64,000 nt of DNA from Armillaria gallica. Taxonomy: Eukaryota; Basidiomycota; Agaricomycetes; Agaricales; Physalacriaceae. The translations under genes and the position numbers were made by a program. Below are positions 23,854 to 36,336 of this stretch, piece by piece (the stretch's first letter is position 1; each line of letters opens with the position of its first letter). Under the pieces are notes generated by a model. That model searched no databases, was not told where the DNA came from, and saw only the letters and a program-made list of their open reading frames with translations. The stretch covers positions 4,247,001-4,311,000 of the forward strand of contig JBANDB010000007.1 of the NCBI GenBank assembly GCA_037576215.1, in the 5' to 3' direction.

Positions 23854-25791
23854 CTACTCCTCCCCTACCACGGCATCATGTTCATCCTCCAAATCAGTCT
23901 CGACTTCACTGTCAGTCTCACCAGTTCGACCTTGTAGATCGGCAACAAGTCGCTCCTTCTCTGCATCATCAATAAACCCGTCGCCAATCTGCTTCGGCTG
24001 CACATCTGCATGTGTTCTAATAAGTAAGATGGTCAGGGTAGAACAAGCTCTGCGAAGAGGCACAGAAAATTCACCTTCCTTTCGTAGCCCAGTGTCGACG
24101 GATGTTTCCTGTAACCTTGACGTCTCCTGAACACCATGCTTTGACATCTTTCAGATGGGCGAGGTACCGAGGGGTTTGGGTCGCGTCGCTGAGCTTCTGT
24201 GCCTTAAAAGTACCATCGGCCCATTCCTCGATACAATGCTCTAACTAGTGAAGGAGATTGAATAATGATAGATAACAGGTCATAGCCAGAACTTACTATA
24301 GTCACAACAAGAGCGACTGTCTCTGGTTTTATACAATTGAAATCATCCTCCCAGATAATCCCGGGTGCCTTACGGTGACCAAAGAAATGTTCAGTGATTA
24401 CCATTGGGATAATCTTGTTTTCGAACCTGCGTCGGAAGGTCTTTGGCTCCTGCAGAGCAATGAGGTAAGCTGGAACAAGAACATAAACTCACGCATACCT
24501 TGCAGGTGAATGCACCGCGTGTCGCTAACATGACATACTTCTTCTTGTTTTGCTCAATTGTTGCTTTCTTGCTGGAAACAACAAAGCCATAGGTCGCTAT
24601 GACCAAGGCCTTCATGTCAGTCTTCATCGCTCCCCGGACACGTGCTGATCGTCGTTTAATCTAGCAGCAATAAGATCAGAGATTTTCTCAGATTCGGAGG
24701 AATGACGTACCATGGTCTGCATACCCTTGGTGAGTTCGTAAGCCTCTCCGAATTCTTCACAAGCTTCATCCCACAGCTCCTGCAACCACATACGCTCAAC
24801 CTCGGTGCCTGGATATCCGTCGACAGTGTAAATGCGCCGCTCCCATTCTTTACAGACTTGGTAAAGAATTTGACGTGCTTTACCATCATAATCACGTTGA
24901 TTGACACCTTTTGTACCAGTGGCAACCTTAGCCATGCGAGGCTTCTTTGCGTCAGAAGGGAGGTCAGACTGAGAGGTCGGTGAAGGGCTATGAGGCCGCT
25001 TGCTTCCTGCTATTTGAGCTGGGTTGTCAGACGTCAATGAGTCTAGCTCCTTTGGGGGTTCACAGTGTTCAACAGTAGCCGCCTCATCAACAGGGTCAAA
25101 TGCGGCATCATTGTTAGCATCAGAAAGAGAATCTGAATCACCAGGAAGAGGAGAGGATTGCCCATTGCGAATGCGACGGATAGGACTTGACCTGAAGTCG
25201 ATGTGAGAAATGTCTTGGCCCGGCAAATCAGGAGTGGGCGATGAGGCAGTGATACGAGGTTGTCCTTTTCGACGAAGTCGTCTGGGTGGAGTCGAAATAG
25301 TCCCCTTTGACTGAATCTTCGGTAACAACTGAGCATATTTCCCTTCATAGCGAGCTGTATAGGAATAACACTCACAGAAGATGAAAACCCCAATGTGCCA
25401 CCTGTATCATCGTCTTCGCTTTCCACATCAGATAGCTGGCGGCCGTTGTGAGCACGAGAGTACTCTTCCGCATAATTTTCCCGAAGTCGCTCTAGACAAA
25501 TGTCAATAGGGTAAGAGATGCTGAATATCACGCACGGTTAGTTTTATCCTTGAGGGCTTGCTTCCGCTGAAGCTCAAGATTTTGCTTTTGGAGATTTGCA
25601 ATGACTGCCTGAAGCTTCTTGTTCTCTGCGTTCGAAGCATTCTGATCTGGAAGAGTACACAGTGAGGTACACATGAGAGTAGAGCAGTGAAGGCACGCAC
25701 TGAGGTCAGCCTGCTTCTTGCTAGGCTTGCTCGGTCGCCTGCCCCGCACATCTGAGCTGGAGACATCGGTTTCAGTTGATTGACGTGCCAT
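23854..25791 (-). CDS. DUF6532-like partner protein of the Plavaka element
   Basis: A multi-exon gene read leftward from an ATG at 25791 to a stop at 23854, with short introns (for example 25325-25372 and 25495-25538). The N-terminus is basic (RGRRPSKPSKK), followed by a coiled coil (NKKLQAVIANLQKQNLELQRK). An acidic stretch and a low-complexity region rich in Ser, Pro and charged residues come next. The C-terminal half contains YDGKARQILYQVCKEWERRI and VERMWLQELWDEACEEFG, which resembles the DUF6532 family common in agaricomycete mobile DNA. Its role in transposition is unknown. The exon junctions after about 24630 are less certain. Confidence 0.65.
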
Positions 25792-25965
25792 TATCTGTGT
25801 TGAAGATTGTCGATACTAGTGGAAAGGTGGTGGTGAAAAGAAGAGTTGATCAAATCTGGAAAGACGAGAAAGAATCAACAAACATTTGAGATAACGTGAT
25901 TTGAGCCACTTACTTGTGTACTCCGCCGTCATTGTAATTCTATTTCTTGCTACTGTCCTGCTACA

Positions 25966-28900
25966 ATGGTGCACTCCATCTTCAAATGCCAGATCTGTGG
26001 ACGTCAAACAAACTCCAAACCTGGTTTGGAACGCCACTATTCTCAAACCAGCTGCGGCTCTGAGCTTGATGAGAGACTAATGAGAGCCATCAAGGCCTCT
26101 AAACGGAAACGCGACGTCTCCCCAGCCCTGGCTGCTAAAACTTCAAGCATACCACCCTTCAGCCCATCTTCGGATTTTGAACCCTCATCTGGCCACGATA
26201 CCGAAGAGCTTCATGCATTTCCAGATACGGGCACCAATCTTCCACCATCCAAGAAGACTCGTATCGAGGACATTGAAGATGAAGACAATGTTGCGGGACC
26301 ACCAGAACATTACATTGAAGACTTTCCTTGGCCTGCCGGTGATCCGATTGCTGAGCGTGGAAAATTACCTCCATTTTTTGAACTTTTTCGGCGTCAGAAG
26401 GTCGAGAATAATGAGGCGATGTGGGCGCCTTTCAGTTCCAGAGACGAGTGGGAGCTTGCTAGATGGTTAATGCGCTCTAGCATCAGTCAGAAGGAGATCG
26501 ACGCATTCTTGAAGTTGGAAAGTGTGCGTACCTTTGATTGTTTTTCACTCGAGCAGAACTTAAAATGGTTTCTAGATCAAAAATAATGTCAATCCGAGCT
26601 TCAGCAATAAAAGAAAGCTGTTTCAAACCATTGATAAGCTTCCCACCGGTCCTGAATGGACATGCGAAGCTTTCGAGATTCATGGGGATTTGCTCGATGA
26701 TGAGGGAAAGCCGCGGACAGAAGAGATCGAGCTTTGGAAGCGTGATCCGGTTGCCTGTATTCGAGAACTTATGGGTGATGCTCGGTTCAAAGAACACATG
26801 CGTTACGCACCTGAACGGGTCTACACTGATGATACGGGTACATCGAGGGTATACAGTGAGATGGCGACGGCAGACTGGTGGTGGCAAATCCAGGTACATC
26901 TTTTGATCTTCGTATTAAAAGGGATACTCACGATGACGGGGCAGAAACTCTTACCAAAAGGTGTAACAATTGCTCCGGTGATTATTGCCTCTGATAAAAC
27001 ACAGCTTTCCCGCTTCAGTGGTGACAAGTCCGCATGGCCGGTGTACCTGACAATTGGGAATATCGACAAGGATATTAGGCGGAAGCCTTCCGAGCATGCG
27101 ACTGTACTGATAGGGTACCTACCCGTCAGTAAACTAGAGTGCTTTTCAAAGAAACAGCGGTCGGTTGAGTCCTACCAGCTGTTTCATACTTGTATGCGCT
27201 CGCTTCTTGAGCCATTGATCGAGGCCGGAAAGAATGGAGTAGAGATGCTGTGCGCTGATGGTCAGATCAGACTCGTCTATCCAATTTTGGCTGCATACGT
27301 CGCAGATTACCCAGAGCAGTGCTTGATTGGATGCTCAATGGAGAACCGATGCCCAAAATGCAAGGCGAAAGCTGGCGAACTTGGAGATCCTGTGTGCTCA
27401 CTCATGCGTGATCCAAAGGAAACAATCGAGATTCTGAAGCAGGCATCAGCTGGGTTGGAACCACGAGAATTTACAGACTGGGGCCTGCGGCCAGTCAATC
27501 CGTTTTGGGTTGACTTACCCCATTGTAACATATTCCAATGCTTTACTCCCGATATCCTCCACCAACTGCACAAAGGGGTCTTCAAAGATCACGTCGTCAA
27601 GTGGGCAACCGCTGCGGTGAACGTTGATGGACCTGAACGTCAGATAGATGGGCTGCAAAAAGCTGAAGTGGATCGTCGCTTCCAAGCCATGACACGGCAT
27701 CCGAGTCTTCGACATTTCAAGAAAGGGATATCATTAATTTCGCAGTGGACGGGTAACGAATACAAGAATATGGAGAAAGTGTTTCTGGCCGTTATAGCTG
27801 GATGTGCGGATGAGGAGGTGACGAAATGTGTTAGAGCAGTCCTTGACTTCATATACTATGCACACTATGAAGAGCATACGACTGAGTCGTTGAAGAAACT
27901 GGAAGAATCGTGGCATACCTTTCACAAGCACAAGGAGATCTTTGTTGACCAGGGAATACGCGATCACTTCAATATTCCGAAAATTCATTCCATGCACCAC
28001 TACGCTTCAATGATACGCTCGCATGGCTCGGCAGGTGGCTACAATACAGAAGCTTCAGAACGTCTGCACATCGATTATGCAAAGATCGCCTACAATGCAT
28101 CAAACAAAAAAGGGTACGTGAAACAGATGACAGTGTGGATGAGGAGGCGCGAGGCTGTTGAGAAGTTTCAGAGATTTTTACAGTATGCCATCGATGAATA
28201 CACGGAGCCAGAGGCAGAAGAAGAGGTGGAGGAGGAAGAGGACGACGTGGACATTGATGGTGACATCAATTCCCACACCGGCAATGATCGTAAGCGGATC
28301 GGTCGTGTTAACCCCGCTGTATCCCTTCAAAATCACCACCATGAGGGCGACGACGATGACGATGCTGATGGCAAAGACATCGACATTGCCACGAAGTCTC
28401 GGCTTGAATATGGGGAATCTACTTGCTTCATCCCCAAAACTCCGTCCTATGCCAATGTCAGCCTCGACGATCTACAGACCAAGTTTGGGGCTTCCGAGTT
28501 TGTCTATGCCATGGAAGCCTTCCTTCGCAAGCACCGACTATTTAGCCTGGATTATTGGGATGCGGAACCGGCAGCATACTCAGTATATAAACGATTTCGT
28601 GTCTCTATTCCTCCAGTGCCCGAAGTCTCGCAGCTTGCTACCATTGATTCTGTCCGCGCAACTCTTCCAGAACAAGCCCGTGGTCATAAGAAGGCAACGC
28701 CCGGGTATTTTGATACGGTCTTGGCAAGGAAGGACTTGCCTGAGAATGGTAACATTGACTTAGATATGCTTGGACCCAAAGGTGCGTGTTTGAAGTTTCT
28801 ATGGCCCAGTTACCGACTAACTCAACCTTCTTCCAGGCCTCCACGTTGCTCGAATTCATGCTATCTTTGATCTCCCTCCGGAGCTAGGGGAATTCCATCA

Positions 28901-29184
28901 CCCCTTGCGTATGTCGAGTGGTTCACCCCCTTCGCAAGGTGGATGAGCTCACCGGAATGTTCAAAGTCCAATACTCTACTATCCGAGGTGGCCGCCCGAA
29001 CGCATCTATAATTCCAATCACGTACATTTCTCGTAGCTGCCATCTTTCTCCATATTCTGGGCGGGTTATCGATCCACGGTTCACTAGCGACAATATCCTA
29101 GATTCGTGCCGTACCTTCTTCTTAAATTCCTACCTCCGACACATTGATTTTGTACTTTTACGTGACAAGTGCATCTTGAAATGA
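25966..29184 (+). CDS. Plavaka transposase (DDE type) with N-terminal zinc finger
   Basis: The first exon opens with a C2H2-like finger ([20 protein letters not shown]), then a disordered charged region. Introns lie at about 26524-26610, 26895-26940 and 28782-28837. The core has the family hallmarks: [20 protein letters not shown] with a first acidic residue, [19 protein letters not shown], a Cys knuckle (RCPKCKAK), [12 protein letters not shown], and [25 protein letters not shown]. An acidic tract follows near 28210-28270. The enzyme would cut and join the element's inverted repeats. In the last exon the expected reading passes through three frames around 28905 (PL to YVEWFTPF) and 28930 (to RKVDELTG), suggesting two single-base losses. 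The rest of the frame is open. Confidence 0.8.
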
Positions 29185-29392
29185 AGTCTCTTCCTCTTTC
29201 CCGCACTGTGAGAATCACGCAATCTATACTTGAAGAATTGAATACTATATGCTGGTATGTACTCAAAGCACGAAGCTATGGACCACTACTGATGCTATGT
29301 AGCACTAGCAGCGCGCTATCTGAGCTATGTGCCTGGGGTAACACTACGTAGCGCTGGCGGGGTGCTACGTAGCAAAAGCCTTTTTCCTGATG

Positions 29393-30250
29393 TTTGAGGA
29401 GGTCGTAGGTCTGCGAGATTGAGGATAAGTTCGAGGTTTGTTTGCGGAAGGGAGATATAACCACACATGCACAGTCGCTGGTCAAGTATCAGTTGTCTCA
29501 CAGACAACCTATACGAGAAGCTAGTCGATGTGATAGACGAGCGAGTTGCACGGATGTCTGGCGGGAAAGCTCGGAGCATCGCAGGTTGATTCCACCAGAT
29601 AGAATCAGCTATCAGCGAGTGATTCATCTTCTATTACAGGAAAACCGATAGTCTGCATCCACGCGTTAATGAAACGAGGATGAAAGGATGAGAGACTCGA
29701 CGGACTGTGGAAAATTAGTTTGTTCGGGATGTCGTCCAGAGCGACCACGGAGAATGAGTGTACACGTCCAAGCCAAGAGTATTAAGATCTCCAAAAACGG
29801 GAGCGGTGAGATGGCTAAGAAGTGGAGAACATACATTGACAAGGTCGCCAGTGGTGGTCGAGGTGCAGGTACGGTCCGTAGTCCGAAAGTCTGAAATGTC
29901 GACCGTGGGAACACCTTTTGCCACCCCTCCAACCGCATCGCAGGCGCCATCGTAAGCCCACCTGAATCGACCATGACTTCTTTAGACCCTTCCGGCAATA
30001 GCCCTCCTCGAAGTACACCACCCTGCTGGCTCTCTCACTGGAGTACAATTTCCATGGAGTCTTTAGCAGAGCAACTCGGATAGCGAGACTAGTACTGTCC
30101 GCTCCCTCGTTGACGTTGGCCTCGGCCACCATCTGGGAGTGCAGACTAGGTTTTACAGATACGGCTATCCAAGTCACTTTGGGCCAAAGCGAGTGCTGAC
30201 CACCGAGCGACTCGCGCGTGAAGACCCTTCTTGGTGCGTTAGACATTCTG
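29393..30250. repeat. Duplicated inter-module spacer, copy A (right part)
   Basis: This continues the spacer after the transposon and matches 47690-49330 (with a MITE removed there) and, from about 29650 on, also 33660-34135. Shared phrases include TGCATCCACGCGT.AAT.AAACGAGGAT and GGGAGTGCAGACT.GGTTT. Minus-strand frames with similar peptides (SHLTAPVFGDLNTLGLD and GRLNAPVYGDHNTPGLD) hint at a decayed unknown gene. Confidence 0.6.
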
Positions 30251-31284
30251 AGGCGCTTATATGCTGTTGATATAATCTTTATTATGCACCATCAGATCAT
30301 CTATCTAGCACCCTCTTTGCACTGTCAGCACAGCACAGCTTAGCCTTATCGATGCTCAGACTCTAGACATTGCTTCCGCGGACTCAACAAGTGTTCTCCG
30401 GCGCTTGAGCTACAGTCGTTCACATAGGCCAGGATGGCCACTGTAACTGTGAACCAGGACTTCTGCAACCCGTAGGAAAGAGCATCTCATTCGTCGTGAG
30501 TGCATCGTTAATCTACTAGCATATGTTCATTGACACATTTCTTAGCGGCTTTTGCTCGTCTTAGAGTTCCTCAGATCTATATTCCAGAAATATCATCATT
30601 TCCGCGCGCCAGGAACTCTATGAGACTTAGAATTGCAGAAGGTGTGCTCTCTTTTATACGCACCGCATTTTCTCGTCGATTAAGCAATGTCGTTCAGGAT
30701 GCTTGGCTCATACGTGTTATGAAGTACTTCAGGAAATCGACATCGTCTGGCGTACTACGCAGAATTCGCACTCGGCTAGTATGCGGCACAGACGGCCAGC
30801 TAGCAGATTCGGGGTGCGTCGACTCTCCTTTGGATGTTTTCACTTGGAACCAACCAATACCGCTATGTTGGTAGACTTATATTCGTTGCCCATTCCTTCA
30901 TCGACAACCCATCGCAAAATAGAACACGCCTTCATCGACCATACTCAACTTGCCATCGGACGCTACCATCGACCTGCAAAGCACGACCATGATGCCTCTT
31001 GTAGGACGGCGACGATATGCTCTTCTTGTTGAATGTCGACAGTTGCGGTGGCACACCACAGAGAGTCGTCGGAGTCGATGAATATCCAGGAGGATCGTAG
31101 AAATGTCACTGCGCTTGAAGCTTGAAGCTTGAAGCTTAGAGAGGGCAGACTGAAGTTTGAAAGGGAGTACATAGATTCTGTGATGGACGTATCTCCAGTG
31201 GCGTAACATGCTGCTCTACGCGTACAGAACGCTCCGATCGAGAGGATTAGTTTGCTACAAACGCATAAACATACTTGAATTGAC
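30251..31284 (+). repeat. Spacer shared with 34136-34735, then a truncated module
   Basis: About 30251-30780 is similar to 34136-34735 (GCACTGTCAGCACA, GATGCTTGGCTCATACGTGT). After that the CRN and tRNA-like parts seen in other modules are missing, and the sequence joins the region normally found just after the tRNA-like repeat (GGTGGCACACCACAGAGAG near 31049). A small AAGCTTG triplication lies near 31110-31137. No gene is recognised. Confidence 0.5.
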
Positions 31285-32335
31285 AATGGGCGGTCAGCCC
31301 TCTGAGTATCAGAAAACTTCACGGACGGAAAGACGGTGGTGGTTCGTCGTGAGGTGAATCGGGCATGCGGACCGGATAAACCCGGGCTTCCTTGTCATTG
31401 ACCTTGATCAACTTCATTGCCTTTGCTTTTACTGGCATTCGATTTCCTCCGCCTCTTACGACAGATCAACCCCTGCTGTACCACCGCTACATCGTATAAA
31501 GCTCGTTCGATACTGGACAAGGAACCGCAGAGAGAGGAGAAAAACCGACTCACATCCAAATTATTCTTCGAACGAGTACGAGTTTCTTTCCGTTCTATAT
31601 CGTACAAGACTCAAGAAAATCTAGTACGAATGCCACTCTTCTGGTGACTGTACTATGCTCTTGACGTCTTTGTAGATGTCGGCAAAACTCCCATCCCGCA
31701 AGACCTTCAAGTTTCAAACCTGGTTGGCGATCGTCATTGATATCCGGGGACTTGACGGTTCGATGCACCTGCCTACGCGTTATTGTAAATCTTGACAACC
31801 TCAGGAACCCAACCTCACCGGTACTCGTCCTCCGTTTCAACGAGCTCATCGCTCGCCCGGTATATTGAGGTTCATGTTACATGAATGGACGGCTCTCAAA
31901 GAAGTTCACGATCTTTTCGAAAGCCCACATTCCGCTCTCCTTTCTCAGACTAGTGGCAGTATATACTTGATATGTCGGCATGCTGGTACTGTCCTCGTCA
32001 CAGGGTTGTTGAGACCAACAATGTCAGCCTTGCGCTTCATGCGACTTCCACAATTTCGTGTTTCTTCATTTCATCTGTCGGTTAGGAGGCGTTTCTCGCT
32101 TCTAATCTTCGTCGATGTCCTTGCCAAGATGTCCGTGGAATGGGTTATAAAGTGACCTTCGTTGCCGAGGAGTCGACTCCTCTCTTTGCTTCTAAATTTG
32201 TTGGCTAGGAGCGGGAGAAAATTATTGCAGCTGCGAGACTTGGCTTGGATGCCAAGGTGAGTACAGTTTATTACAACCGCGTTCGACGCCGATATCTAGC
32301 AATCGATCAAGATCCCGAAGTGCCCTGAAGCGCAC
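31285..32335 (+). repeat. R1 leader segment without an NLR (R1 box at 31367-31385)
   Basis: This carries the 19-nt box GCGGACCGGATAAACCCGG and the rest of R1, including the intron-like GTGAGTACAG near 32260 and the CAATCGATCAAG acceptor context near 32301. It is not followed by an NLR: similarity to the other leaders stops at about 32335. It is a truncated module remnant. Confidence 0.55.
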
Positions 32336-33660
32336 CAGCACCCCAATCCTTTAAGATGAGTGCCGAAACTGTGCTCAATAACCTACCGTTTCCCAAATGA
32401 GCACATCGACCGGCCTGTAAGCTCGACCACAGGCTCGATTCCTACACGCCTAACACCTTAGTCCGGCCCTTATGCGCAACGTCGACTCCGTTCACGTAGC
32501 TCGGCGCAGGTAAGCGAGATCTCTCTTGATTCCATTGTTCTCGCTAACAAAGAGTCTACAGGTCGTCGAACGATAAATGCATGGGACATCGATGAGGTCG
32601 TGATGGCAGGTGGTAGGCTTTGACGCGAGGTTTCTGACGGCGCTTAGCTCACGGAGTAAGGTGTCGAGGGTATCGGATTGGGGTCAGGCAGCGCACGGGT
32701 TGGAAGGAATGAGGATGAATTGACTGAAACAGAAAGGAATTGAAGAGGAGGAGCGCCGGAATTAGTGCCACCAAGGTGAGTTTGTTGACTTCTCTGGATA
32801 TAGTCTATCTGACAATTAATAGAGGGTGTCTTGTAAGATGCGCTACCGCGGAGAGACTCTGGCTGGTTAAGCTTTAAGAGCGACGGTGGTATATGTTGGA
32901 AGCAGTGGTAAGCACCACGCCTTCCTCTTGAAAATGGAAGGACTAATTGAATTCAAAGGCTTAGTCGCAATCTTTCGTCTAATGATAATGTATTAGGTGA
33001 GTATAATTCTGTCAACATGGCGGTTTGAGTGCTAATCGAAGGCTTGAAGGTAGAGAAATAAAAGGTAAGGGTATCGCTTACCTCTAGGGGCAGCACAGAT
33101 GAATCTCGCACTGAGCTTGAATTTGGACACAGGAATGAGATTTAATTTGTAGAGTAGATGAACTGTACAGATTGAGTAGCATCCGTGAGACTTGATTGGC
33201 GCGGACACGACGCGGATGTGTACATGCAGCGTGGGCGTATGCGGGCAGTGTGCGCGGAGGAAGTCGTGCGCGGGATGGCATGTGCGGATGGATGGAGTGT
33301 GGCTGTGAGGGAGGTCGGGGGGTGTTGTACGCAGCAGGAACAGAGGGAGGCAGTCAACGGAAGGGCGCGCGGTTTTCAGGCAGTTCATAGAGACGAGCAG
33401 GTTCTCGGAAGGGACAGTCGGGAATTGGATGCAGGTAGCGAGGTAGTATTACACAGCAGTGTCCACAACGGCAGGCGTGATCATCGGATATCGAGGGCTT
33501 GCACAGTGCACGCTGTGGTCATCATCATAATATATAGTCGGAGAGTACATCCGCTTCTATTTGATACGGTAGTCCTTTTCCGGAAGGGGACGCCTTTACT
33601 TAGCCCCATAAACTCCCAGATATCCTGTGTTACCGGATTTCGGCAAGTCCACCTGATTTC
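32336..33660. other. Unique stretch between truncated module and next spacer copy
   Basis: This has no counterpart elsewhere in the window and no recognised protein. Overlapping open frames on both strands at about 33030-33660 look like chance frames in GC-rich, repetitive DNA. Its edges coincide with the ends of duplicated blocks, so it may be an inserted piece. Confidence 0.35.
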
Positions 33661-34735
33661 ATGAGTGACGCGTCTAAGCCAGGAGTATTATGATCTCCAT
33701 AAACAGGAGCGTTGAGACGGCCGAGAAGTGGAAAACATACGGAGATGGTCGATGTGCAGATACCGGGACACGGTTCGGAGTCCGAAAGTCTGAAAGTAGC
33801 TTTTGCCACCCGCACGCTCATCGACATCCTCTTAGCACATCAATGCATCACTGGCGCCATCGCAAATTCACCTGAATCCACCACAACTTCTTCGGACCAC
33901 TCCCTCATGCATTAGACCTCGTCGACATACACCAGGGCCTTTGGAAGAGCAACTTGGATAGCGAGACTACTGCCTCCGGACAACCAGTCGTTGTGGATGT
34001 TGGTATCAACCACTATCTGGGAGTGCAAACTAGGTTTAACAGCCACGAATTTTTGAGCCAGAGCGAGTGCCGACCACCGGGCGACTCATGGCTCGGACGC
34101 ACATAGACGCTTCTTGGTGCGTAATCCATTCTCAGGTGTATGCTGTTGATATAATCTTTAGTATGCATCATCACTTCACCTATCTAGCACGCTCTTTGCA
34201 CTGTCAGCACAACTCAGCCTGGCCTTATCGACGCTCGTCGCAACTCGGACTCTAGACATGGCATGCGCGGACTCGACAAGTGCTCTTCGGCTCTCGAGCT
34301 ACAATCCTTCACATGTTCACAGACTAGGACGTCAACTAAAACCATGGCACAGGACTTCCGCAGCTTGTATGAAAGGGCATCTCATTCATCGTGAGTGCGT
34401 CGTTGATCTACTGGCATATTTTCATTGACCATTTCTACGCGATTTTTGCTCGTCTTATCATGGTTCCTCCTCGGTCTTCGTATCTATGATATCTGATGCT
34501 GCCCGCCCGTATGCTTGATTCCGGATCTCATCGTTTTCGGCGCACAAGGAAGATTGAACTCCATAAGACTTAGTATTGCCGAAGGTGCTCTCTTTTTATT
34601 CACACCGCGTTTTCTCATCGACTAAGCAATGTCGTTCGACTGCAAGATGCTTGGCTCATACGTGTCATGAATGCGTACTTCAAGAATCGACATCATCCGT
34701 CGGTACACCAGAAGGCGAATCCTGAATGTCAGGGA
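33661..34735. repeat. Duplicated spacer, copy C
   Basis: 33661-34135 matches 29650-30250 and 47840-49330, and 34136-34735 matches 30251-30780. It leads directly into a CRN remnant. At 33721 the sequence GGCCGAGAAGTGGAAAAC is the unoccupied form of the site that holds a 903-bp MITE at 48003. Frames are broken and no gene is recognised. Confidence 0.6.
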
Positions 34736-35454
34736 CGACGACTTGGACCAATGGATCTTCCTCGATGACCTGAATCACGGTGATGTCTGTATCACAGTCA
34801 TTACTGTTCGCTTTCGCGTCTCGAAATTTCCCTAACACCGCGATAATCTTCCTCGCCACTCTCCATTCCTGGTTTTCGTCTCACCTCACGCGTTACGAGC
34901 TCGAGCCTTCTTTTGAGAGTGCTCTCGACTCTGTCTACTCATCAAGTAACGGCACTTCTCCGTCTCTCCTTACTTCACGACCTGCCAATCTGCTTCGGTA
35001 TCTTCAAAGTTGTTATCATATAGAAATTTAGAGGGCTGCGTCAGCTTTGACTGATGACGCCGTCGTTTTATCGCCAGACTTCAGGCCCCATCCGAACTGT
35101 GATACTCAGGCCCGGATCGATATTTTCTTAGCACTCAAGGAGTGGGACATTGAGTTTACAAGGGACGGCGGTCGTAGTCCCACTCGAAAACTACGCGCGA
35201 TGGCTTGAGGAAGGAGATATGGCTCGCTATATCTTTGTGGACTATCGGGCGATGCGACCGGTACACTCGCATCCAGGTAAGGTAATTCGATGATTCTTGT
35301 GTGCAAATGAGCTTACACGTCTTTTTGCTACCAGGTATTCCGCATCTATATCATCTCATTTTGACGACAAGTTCGATGAATATGTTATGCTCAAAAGAAG
35401 CGATCTATCAGTCATTTGTTATGGTAGTTTGCCGAAGAGGTGTCAGGCCAGCGT
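34735..35454 (+). pseudogene. CRN-like remnant, copy 2
   Basis: Only the C-terminal half remains: DLDQWIFLDDL near 34750, SSHLTRYELEPSFESALDSVYSS around 34890-34945, then a damaged nuclease-like part with ARIDIFLALKEWDIEFTRDG near 35110-35165. A final exon gives HLI-LTTSSMNML/KFDEYVML...DLSVICYGSLPKR ending near 35440. Frameshifts and stops interrupt it. The P-loop half is missing. It sits about 3.4 kb upstream of NLR3, the same place the intact CRN holds relative to NLR1. Confidence 0.75.
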
Positions 35455-35907
35455 CCAGAGCGACTCCCCGCTTGTATCAAAAGTATCAATGTACAGCGAT
35501 TTTTTTCTTCTACACCGCTGGTGCATAGATCACGCTCGAAGACATTACAAAAATAAAGCTTGTCCTTCACTGCTGCTGTCACTCAAGAGGTAATCGCTCT
35601 AAGCATAGATCTGCAAAAAATGGGCGTACTACGACTGATGCCTTTGTAATCTCGGACGTTAGGCCTCGAACCCACTGGACAGCAACATACCATCTCGTTG
35701 CGCATTTACACCACGAGAGCTTGCAATCGGATGATCAATGGCAAGCAGGTTAGGAAGCACAAGGACGTACCTTGTGACGTCAGCTGTTTATAATGAAGCC
35801 TCGAGCGGGATAATCCTCTATCCAATGACAAGGTTGGACAGTCCTGTTTTAATCGCGCCCGGCTTGGTAGCACCGTCCGTCGCTTACGTACAATTCTAAA
35901 TGTAGAA
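35455..35907 (+). repeat. Conserved segment downstream of CRN (copy 2)
   Basis: This matches 4165-4560 and 50610-51000 up to about 35800, after which sequence associated with the helicase fragment begins. No gene. Confidence 0.5.
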
Positions 35908-36336
35908 ATGAATTCCCATCACTCGGATTCGCTCCTTGCGTCAGTACCGCCACGGTCGCGTCGTTTCCTCGCGTATATCCTTGCTTTCTTCTTACTCGCC
36001 GGTTATGATATGGATACAACACCATTATGGAAGGACCCTGAGGGACTGCAAACCATCAAAATCGTTGTCACCAAGCGCATAAAGGCCTGGAAGGATGGCC
36101 TTCATCTTTTCCAAGAACAGCCCATCGTTTATATCCTCAACGGCGAAGACGTTTTACTCGGTACAGCGACTGGCGACGGAAAATCAGCTCTCTTCAGCGT
36201 TCCCATTCTTTGCCATCTCGAACTCAGCCAGTACCTTGAAGAATATCCCTCGTTACCAGCTCGCAAACACCCTGTTGGACTGGTTATCACGCTGACGAAA
36301 GGATTGGCCTGCAATATGAGGAACTTGGAATTCTGA
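35908..36336 (+). pseudogene. RecQ-like DEAD-box helicase, N-terminal fragment
   Basis: A 142-residue frame contains a Q-motif region (FQEQPIVYILNGEDVLL) and a Walker A-type motif I reading ATGDGKS, followed by ALFSVPILCHLE and GLVITLTKGLACNM, which fits the motif Ia area of RecQ-family DNA helicases. Everything downstream (DEAH box, helicase C domain) is absent. Such helicase genes are often amplified and scattered in basidiomycete genomes, some near telomeres. The fragment sits in a stretch (about 35800-36700) that is absent from the equivalent position in module 1, so it arrived by insertion. Confidence 0.6.

Larger units (their letters stand above)
23554..29392 (+). mobile_element. Plavaka-type (CACTA-related) DNA transposon, 5839 bp
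   Basis: The ends are 12-bp perfect terminal inverted repeats CATCAGGAAAAA (23554-23565 and, inverted, 29381-29392). Subterminal repeats of the type GCTATGTAGC / GCTACGTAGC cluster within about 150 bp of both ends. It carries two divergent genes, the transposase (+) and a DUF6532-like partner (-), with starts 175 bp apart. The spacer it interrupts is present without the element at about 47671-47697, which fixes the insertion point and is consistent with a short T-rich target duplication of about 2 bp. The transposase shows apparent frameshifts near its end, so this copy may be inactive. Confidence 0.88.

Noticed and set aside
33032..33664. Overlapping ORFs of up to 159 residues on both strands
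   Set aside because: GC-rich repetitive DNA produces chance frames here; no domain and no second copy for comparison.
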